In this document: positions 15,374 through 19,306 of the stretch, piece after piece
Numbering within the stretch: the first letter of the stretch is position 1
How the letters are laid out: each line of letters opens with the position of its first letter
Source of the DNA: Clostridium sp. CAG:524
GTDB taxonomy: Bacteria; Bacillota_I; Bacilli_A; RF39; UBA660
DNA length: 19,306 bases
Assembly: GCA_000434555.1 (NCBI GenBank)
Contig: FR880117.1
Location: forward strand, 66,118-85,423
Direction: 5' to 3'
Translations under genes and position numbers: made by a program
Notes under the pieces: generated by a model
Told to the model about the DNA's origin: nothing
Seen by the model: only the letters and a program-made list of their open reading frames with translations
The model's database searches: none

Positions 15374-15494
15374 GTGGTAGGATACATAATATACTTGGGA
15401 TCTTGCGACTAGGCAATATTCAACACCATATACTAATTAATCCCCCTATAGTATTACATAGCCGGTTTATGAAGCTATATCTATCATCTAGGTT
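15350..15494 (-). ncRNA. Probable small non-coding RNA, candidate 6S RNA
   Basis: This 145-nt stretch between metK and tcdA has no plausible reading frame but looks like an RNA gene: its own extended promoter (15501-15529), its own GC-rich terminator, and local islands of G+C and CG dinucleotides (GGGGGAT, GTCGC, GTGCGAAACGCG) that stand out from the AT-rich surroundings. Local helices visible by eye on the minus strand are ATATAGC with GCTATGT near the 5' end, GGGAT (about 15440) with ATCCC (about 15397), and the terminator hairpin. In B. subtilis the 6S-1 RNA gene lies next to yrvM (tcdA), so the place fits 6S RNA, which binds the housekeeping RNA polymerase. I could not draw the long closing stem and central bubble of 6S RNA with confidence, so the identity is inferred from position. 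It is not SRP, tmRNA or RNase P RNA by sequence. Confidence 0.65.
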
Positions 15495-15500
15495 ATTTAT

Positions 15501-15529
15501 AATATACCATATATAATTTTATATATCAA
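15501..15529 (-). promoter_or_regulatory. Promoter of the small RNA
   Basis: On the minus strand TTGATA (15524-15529), a 17-nt spacer and an extended -10 TGGTATATT (-10 at 15501-15506) give a start near 15494. A further TTGACA at 15536-15541 is too far away to pair with this -10. Confidence 0.68.
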
Positions 15530-15566
15530 TAGGCTTGTCAAAATTTTACATTCGTATTACATATTA

Positions 15567-16601
15567 TTAAAAATGACCATACATACTAGTAGCATAGTAA
15601 CATTTATTAAGCAAATTTAAATCATCAATGATATTTTTTGGTTCACATTCAGTATATAATGAATCATATTTTGAAATAGTTACTTCTTCATTAAGCATTC
15701 CTTTATCACTATCTATGTATATAGCAAGTGGTTTTCTAATACCTATTGCATAACTAAGTTGAACTTTACACCACTTAAGATTATATTTTTTTAAGTAATA
15801 GACTGCTATTTCACGTGCTTTATATGCTCCACTTCTATCTACTTTAGATGGATCTTTTCCAGAAAATGCACCTCCACCTACAGGAGCAAATCCTTGGTAT
15901 GAATCCACTACAATTTTCCTACCTGTAAGACCAGCATCTCCTAAAAATCCCCCTATTTCAAATCTACCAGTTGGATTAATTAAAAATTCTTCTACTATAA
16001 CATTATATTTAGAACATATTTCATTTACAATATTCTTAATTATCTTATCTGTTTTTTCTCTTTCTTTTTCTGTATTTTGATAACTAATAGTGAATGTTTT
16101 AATCTTTAATAACTTCATATCATTATCATAGTATCCTGTTATTTGTGCTTTACCATCACTTTTGAATCTTGAATCTTTACGCCTTAACTCATCATATTTT
16201 TTACTTAGTTCTTTTAATATAACCATGGCTGTAGGTAAATAATATTCATTATCGTTAACTGCATATCCAAACATCATCCCTTGATCTCCAGCACCACAAA
16301 CATCATCATTAGTACCAAGTGCTATATCACTACTTTGAATACCAATATTATTGATAATTTCATATTTTTCATTGTAGCCTACATCTTCAAGCACTTTGTT
16401 TACAACACTTTTGATATCAACATTACTATTAGATGTTACTTCACCGGTGATAAATATTTTACCTTTACCACCAACTGTTTCAATCGCACATCTACTTTTC
16501 TTATCTCCTTTTAAATATTCATCAAGTAAGGCATCGCTAATCTCATCACATACTTTATCAGGATGACCTCTAAAAACAATTTCATTACTAAATAATCTCA
16601 T
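15567..16601 (-). CDS. metK: S-adenosylmethionine synthetase, short divergent form
   Basis: MetK makes SAM from methionine and ATP and hydrolyses the resulting triphosphate. Key motifs are intact: GHPDK (12-16), ATP-binding GAGDQGMMFGYA (103-114), NPTGRFEIGGFLGDAGLTGRK within 209-229, and the phosphate-binding GGGAFSGKDPSKVDRSGAY (242-260), which together include most active-site residues. Two oddities stand out: the usual SESVTEGHPDK reads SNEIVFRGHPDK, and the protein ends at YGHF, losing the 30-40 residues that normally follow. With 344 residues it is about 10% shorter than the usual 380-400. The start is fixed by AAAAGGAGG. Expression is controlled by the SAM-I riboswitch in its leader, a direct feedback loop from product to gene. 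SAM feeds rlmD in this window. Confidence 0.95.
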   Translation of the reverse strand: MRLFSNEIVFRGHPDKVCDEISDALLDEYLKGDKKSRCAIETVGGKGKIFITGEVTSNSNVDIKSVVNKVLEDVGYNEKYEIINNIGIQSSDIALGTNDDVCGAGDQGMMFGYAVNDNEYYLPTAMVILKELSKKYDELRRKDSRFKSDGKAQITGYYDNDMKLLKIKTFTISYQNTEKEREKTDKIIKNIVNEICSKYNVIVEEFLINPTGRFEIGGFLGDAGLTGRKIVVDSYQGFAPVGGGAFSGKDPSKVDRSGAYKAREIAVYYLKKYNLKWCKVQLSYAIGIRKPLAIYIDSDKGMLNEEVTISKYDSLYTECEPKNIIDDLNLLNKCYYATSMYGHF

Positions 16602-16637
16602 ATATCATTCCTCCTTTTAAGATTACAATTACCTTAA

Positions 16638-16668
16638 AAAGAAAAATACCTAGGAATAACCTAGGTAT
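16638..16668 (-). terminator. Riboswitch expression-platform terminator
   Basis: ATACCTAGG and CCTAGGTAT form a perfect 9-bp stem with a 5-base loop, followed by TTTTTCTTTTT on the minus strand. It lies between the SAM aptamer and the metK ribosome binding site and is the regulated stop. Confidence 0.92.
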
Positions 16669-16766
16669 ATAAGTTATCCTCATCCATCTGGGCTTACCAC
16701 CTATCTTATATAGGTTGGTGTGATTTCATAGAGCCAGTCTCTCAATCACTCTTTATAAGGTAATTA
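16638..16766 (-). promoter_or_regulatory. SAM-I (S-box) riboswitch controlling metK
   Basis: The metK leader contains the S-box core on the minus strand: AAAGAGTGATTGAGAGACTG, GGCTCTATGAAATCACACC, CAACC, then GGTGGTAAGCCCAGATGGAT and GAGGATAAC. These match the conserved k-turn, the J1/2 and J3/4 SAM pocket and the pseudoknot elements of SAM-I. The aptamer covers about 16673-16760. Immediately downstream is an intrinsic terminator (16638-16668). An alternative antiterminator is visible: GGATAAC at the 3' end of the aptamer (16673-16679) can pair with GGTTATTCC in the terminator (16653-16661) with one bulge. So SAM binding should favour the terminator and switch metK off. A 10-bp inverted repeat flanks the whole element (see findings). 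Confidence 0.93.
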
Positions 16767-16795
16767 TTAAAATTGTTGTCATTTACGACTACTTA

Positions 16796-16824
16796 ATAAT
16801 ATCATAATTATATAATTAATTCAA
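16796..16824 (-). promoter_or_regulatory. Candidate promoter of the metK leader
   Basis: On the minus strand TTGAAT (16819-16824), a 17-nt spacer and TATTAT (16796-16801) give a start near 16789, about 25 nt ahead of the aptamer. Confidence 0.6.
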
Positions 16825-16835
16825 GTAGCATTTCA

Positions 16836-16841
16836 TATACT
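16836..16841 (+). promoter_or_regulatory. Candidate -10 box of the SpoVB-like gene
   Basis: TATACT ends 5 nt before the ATG at 16847, and no ribosome binding site lies between, so the message may be leaderless. No good -35 is seen. Confidence 0.35.
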
Positions 16842-16846
16842 TTATT

Positions 16847-18151
16847 ATGTTAAATAAAATAAAGAATAATATATTTTTAAAGTCAACATTAGTATTACTT
16901 ATAGGTGGTACTATTGGTAAAGCAGTAGGATTTATTCTTAAAATAATTATTACAAGAACACTTGGTAGTGAAGGAATGGGTCTTTATAGTATGCTTTCCC
17001 CTACTATATCTCTTATTACAGTACTATCTACATTTAGTTATCCCACTAGTATATCAAAAGTAATATCAAGTAATAGTGAAAGATCAAAAACAATAATATT
17101 ATCACTATTACCTCTATCTTTCATTATGAATACTTTTATAATACTTATTACTATTATATTTGCTAAAACATTATCTACAAATTTACTTCATAATAGTAGT
17201 CTATATTTTCCAATAATATGTATATCAGTACTAGCACCATTTATAAGTGTTTCATCAATAATAAAAGGATATTTCTGGGGACGTCAAAATATGTTTCCAT
17301 ATATGTTATCTAACTTTTTAGAACAAGTAACAAGACTTATCTTAATTGGAATATTTATACCCAAAATAATTAAAATAGGCTTAATACATGCGATATGCTT
17401 TATAATACTTGTTAATGCAATTGGTGAAGTAATATCACAAGTAGTAATGATATATTATTTTCCCAAAAAAAGTATTTCATTTAAAAAAGAATATATAAGT
17501 AAAACTGCAATTAAAAAGGTAATGGATGTAAGTATTCCATCTACTTCTAGTAAAATAGTAGGTTCATTTTCATATTTTTTAGAGCCTATAATTCTTACAA
17601 ATGTACTTTTATTTGTTGGATATTCAAATGATTTTATAGTAAATGAGTATGGTATTATTAATGCTTATGCTATGTCACTTTTACTACTTCCTGCTTTCTT
17701 TACTCAAAATATGGCAACTTCTTTAATACCAGAATTATCTAAATATTATAGTGTTAAAGATTATAAAATGTGTATTAAAAGAATAAAACAAATAGTACTT
17801 ATATCATGCACTATTGGAAGTATTTCTACACTTGTAATAGTCTTATTTCCAAAATTCTTTTTAAATCTTTTATATAAGACATCATTTGGAATAGATTATA
17901 TAAGAATACTTTCTCCTTTTACAATATTATTTTATATAGAATATCCTCTTTCAAATGCACTACAAGCATTAGGCAAAAGCACAGAAGCTATGAAAATAAG
18001 TATTACATCATCAATAATAAGACTTATTGCTATTGCTGCACTATCATTACTTAGAATTGGTATGTATAGTTTAATATTATCAATAATTATTAATTTAGTT
18101 TATACAACATATTTATATTATAAAGTACTCAAGAAAACATTAATCTTTTAA
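16847..18151 (+). CDS. SpoVB/MurJ-like lipid-linked oligosaccharide flippase (MOP superfamily)
   Basis: This polytopic membrane protein has about 12 hydrophobic helices and belongs to the MOP (MVF/polysaccharide) exporter superfamily, whose members flip undecaprenyl-linked wall precursors or polysaccharide units. The opening, with GGTIGKAVGFILKIIITRTL at about 20-39 followed by GSEGMGLYSMLSPT, is characteristic of the SpoVB group, as is RIKQIVLISC and the LQALGKSTEAMK segment near residues 366-377. At 434 residues it is shorter than B. subtilis SpoVB (about 518), so the last helices are lacking or it belongs to a shorter subgroup. There is no ribosome binding site before the ATG. Its end overlaps the convergent yetF-like gene by 12 bp. 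In B. subtilis spoVB, yrbG (YetF family) and yrzE lie together, as here. Role in sporulation or vegetative wall synthesis cannot be told. Confidence 0.88.
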   Translation: MLNKIKNNIFLKSTLVLLIGGTIGKAVGFILKIIITRTLGSEGMGLYSMLSPTISLITVLSTFSYPTSISKVISSNSERSKTIILSLLPLSFIMNTFIILITIIFAKTLSTNLLHNSSLYFPIICISVLAPFISVSSIIKGYFWGRQNMFPYMLSNFLEQVTRLILIGIFIPKIIKIGLIHAICFIILVNAIGEVISQVVMIYYFPKKSISFKKEYISKTAIKKVMDVSIPSTSSKIVGSFSYFLEPIILTNVLLFVGYSNDFIVNEYGIINAYAMSLLLLPAFFTQNMATSLIPELSKYYSVKDYKMCIKRIKQIVLISCTIGSISTLVIVLFPKFFLNLLYKTSFGIDYIRILSPFTILFYIEYPLSNALQALGKSTEAMKISITSSIIRLIAIAALSLLRIGMYSLILSIIINLVYTTYLYYKVLKKTLIF

Positions 18152-18790
18152 TTCATTTCTTTTAATTATATAAATTTGTTTATTTTTATAAAATGCATAA
18201 AATATATCTTCTTTTTTTAAATTATTTTCATTTAGGTAATCAATAATCCATTTTTCATCTTTCTCTATATAGTTAAGAGTATCTTTTTGTATAACTCCAT
18301 CTAATATTAATGGGAATGGATTGGCACTATCTATACCAAGAAAACTATATTTAAATATATTTAATTTACCACTATTCTCAAGAACAGCATATTCTACATC
18401 TTTAAGGTTCTTAATATTATTATTTCTAAGTTCAAGTAATAAGTCATCAAGTGAATATCTTTGTTTTATCATTTCTTTATAATTAATGATACCTCTATTT
18501 ATTATTAAAGATGGTTTACCATCCATTATATTTCTAAATCTATTAAATCTAAGTGACAAATATCCTGATGCAATTTCAAAAAATAAAAGTATTGTTATTG
18601 GTACTACAGTAAGCAATACTGAATCTTTATAATTTTCAATGCTAATAGCCACTAATTCTGCAATCAAGATACTTACTACTAAATCTTGAACAGAAAGTTC
18701 TCCTATTTCTCTTTTTCCCATAAGTCTAAAAACAATAAGTACTATAAAATAGAATAACACAGTTCTTATAATAACCATTATTAAATCCAT
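18140..18790 (-). CDS. YetF/YrbG (DUF421) family membrane protein
   Basis: A 216-residue membrane protein with two or three N-terminal helices (about 3-21, 36-52, 57-76) and a cytoplasmic domain. The conserved DUF421 motifs are plain: RLMGKREIGELSVQDLVVSIL (22-42), the stretch GKPSLIINRGIIN (91-103) and YAVLENSGKLNIF (134-146). Members such as B. subtilis YetF and YrbG are poorly understood; some have been linked to the spore or the cell envelope. I start at 18790, which has GGGTGA at good spacing; the longer frame starts at 18802 with no ribosome binding site and that ATG itself overlaps this signal. It is divergent from the YrzE-like gene and overlaps the convergent SpoVB-like gene by 12 bp. 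Confidence 0.88.
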   Translation of the reverse strand: MDLIMVIIRTVLFYFIVLIVFRLMGKREIGELSVQDLVVSILIAELVAISIENYKDSVLLTVVPITILLFFEIASGYLSLRFNRFRNIMDGKPSLIINRGIINYKEMIKQRYSLDDLLLELRNNNIKNLKDVEYAVLENSGKLNIFKYSFLGIDSANPFPLILDGVIQKDTLNYIEKDEKWIIDYLNENNLKKEDIFYAFYKNKQIYIIKRNELKD

Positions 18791-18807
18791 AATTTCACCC
18801 ATTATTA

Positions 18808-18838
18808 TTATGTTTAATCATAAATATTTTAAACATAA
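18808..18838. repeat. 10-bp inverted repeat in the yetF/yrzE divergent promoter region
   Basis: TTATGTTTAA (18808-18817) is repeated as its complement TTAAACATAA (18829-18838) with an 11-base spacer. The half-site centres are 21 bp apart, two helical turns, which suits a dimeric regulator able to act on both divergent genes. Confidence 0.5.
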
Positions 18839-18861
18839 ATATAATTAATTAGGTGAAAAAA

Positions 18862-19215
18862 ATGAATATAATATTAACATATTTAAAAAGTACTTATAAA
18901 TTTATAATATTATTTATTATTACTTTATTATTTTCTTCTTTATTTTATTATTTTGAAATATTAGATTTAAAAGTAGTAAATATTATAAATTATATCTTAA
19001 CACTTTTATTATTCTTTATATTTGGTATGAAGTTATCTAAGATTAAAAGATCAAAAGGATATTTAAATGGATTTATAATTGGTATAATTATGACATTATT
19101 ATTTTCTCTTATAACAATTATCACTTCTAAATATAGTTTAAGTACTCTTATATATTATTTAACACTTATTTTATCTTCTATAACAGGTGGCATAGTTGGA
19201 GTATCAAAGAATTAA
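18862..19215 (+). CDS. YrzE-type small membrane protein (TIGR04086 family)
   Basis: The 117 residues form four hydrophobic helices (about 13-30, 37-54, 68-86 and 94-113), connected by a short basic loop KLSKIKRSKGYLNG (55-68). The size, four-helix plan, Gly-rich third helix (GFIIGIIM) and final SITGGIVGVSKN fit the TIGR04086 family, of which B. subtilis YrzE is a member. Function is unknown. The longer frame begins at a GTG (18853) that lies inside the ribosome binding site AGGTGA, so the ATG at 18862 is the true start. Its partners yrbG (YetF family) and spoVB are its neighbours in B. subtilis too, which supports the assignment. Confidence 0.75.
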   Translation: MNIILTYLKSTYKFIILFIITLLFSSLFYYFEILDLKVVNIINYILTLLLFFIFGMKLSKIKRSKGYLNGFIIGIIMTLLFSLITIITSKYSLSTLIYYLTLILSSITGGIVGVSKN

Positions 19216-19223
19216 TTAAATAT

Positions 19224-19256
19224 TTTAAGTAAGATTTAAGTAGGATTTAAGCAAGA
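19224..19256 (+). repeat. Three tandem 11-bp repeats
   Basis: Units TTTAAGTAAGA, TTTAAGTAGGA and TTTAAGCAAGA follow each other exactly, differing at one position each, and a degenerate fourth may follow. They begin 8 nt after the yrzE stop. An 11-bp period is the spacing used by OmpR/PhoB-type response regulators, but no function is shown. Confidence 0.7.
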
Positions 19257-19274
19257 TAAAAGAAGCAATTCTAA

Positions 19275-19306
19275 TGTGAGTGAACTTGTCAATAAAAAGT
19301 AGACAC
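19275..19306. mobile_element. Possible terminal end of an insertion sequence
   Basis: The last bases hold TGTCAATAAAAAGTAGACAC, which resembles terminal inverted repeats of IS3-like elements that end in TGTCTAC and GACA motifs. No transposase is in view, so this is only a suggestion; the element would extend beyond the window or be a stray repeat. Confidence 0.2.

Noticed and set aside
15289..15387. 33-residue N-terminal extension of TcdA
   Set aside because: It runs through the tcdA promoter and the small RNA terminator; GGGAGG marks the start at 15288.
15289..15566. T-box or other riboswitch leader for tcdA
   Set aside because: A terminator followed by a separate strong tcdA promoter separates the structured region from the gene; no T-box sequence is present.
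16281..16514. Open frame on the plus strand opposite metK
   Set aside because: It has no ribosome binding site, is antisense to a well-conserved gene, and its product is low-complexity Ile/Thr/Phe as expected from a mirrored AT-rich gene.
18853..18861. GTG start of the YrzE-like protein
   Set aside because: The GTG lies within the AGGTGA ribosome binding site of the ATG at 18862.
1..19306. Mycoplasma genetic code (TGA = Trp)
   Set aside because: Trp is encoded by TGG throughout and rarA ends in TGA in a normal 4-nt overlap, so the standard bacterial code fits.

Overview
The window is about 19.3 kb of very AT-rich bacterial chromosome with densely packed genes on both strands. The base composition, strong AGGAGG/GAGGTG ribosome binding sites, an S-box (SAM-I) riboswitch in front of metK, and Bacillus-like gene neighbourhoods (rarA/tcdA and a spoVB/yetF/yrzE trio) point to a low-GC Bacillota. 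An uncultured gut Bacilli-type lineage is my best guess, but this is inference. TGG encodes Trp and reading frames close cleanly (rarA ends in TGA), so the Mycoplasma code is not needed. No tRNA, rRNA, CRISPR array or complete insertion sequence is visible.

Layout. 1-760: the N-terminal part of a ZIP metal transporter runs off the left edge, divergent from an unannotated 41-residue Arg/Ser/Asn-repeat micropeptide with its own ribosome binding site and terminator. 761-2125: a secreted or anchored NlpC/P60 cell-wall hydrolase with an Ig-like domain. 2194-5984 (minus): a giant MacB/FtsX-type ABC transporter preceded by the manganese exporter mntP. 6106-7796: a membrane-anchored XRE regulator divergent from an unrecognised 291-residue protein. 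7924-12302 (minus): an rRNA uracil methyltransferase, a translationally overlapping xerD-type recombinase and deoB pair, and a polytopic flippase-like protein. 12422-14607: a 77-residue hypothetical gene divergent from rarA, with rarA overlapping a protein that has a transglutaminase-like Cys/His/Asp pattern. 14608-16846 (minus): tcdA, a probable stand-alone small RNA with its own promoter and terminator, and metK under a SAM-I riboswitch. 16847-19215: a SpoVB-like lipid flippase converging on a YetF (DUF421) membrane protein, then a divergent YrzE-type membrane protein. 19216-19306: an 11-bp tandem repeat and a possible mobile-element end.

Functionally, most genes are core housekeeping: metal homeostasis, wall remodelling, envelope transport, rRNA/tRNA modification, nucleotide salvage, chromosome maintenance and SAM synthesis. 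The points most worth attention are the RNA gene between metK and tcdA, which sits where B. subtilis carries 6S-1 RNA next to yrvM (tcdA); the Arg-rich micropeptide; the transglutaminase-like partner of rarA; and genes whose -10 hexamers sit so close to the start codon that their mRNAs may be leaderless. Several start codons were moved inward from the longest reading frame because the upstream start lies inside a ribosome binding site, a promoter or the non-coding leader.
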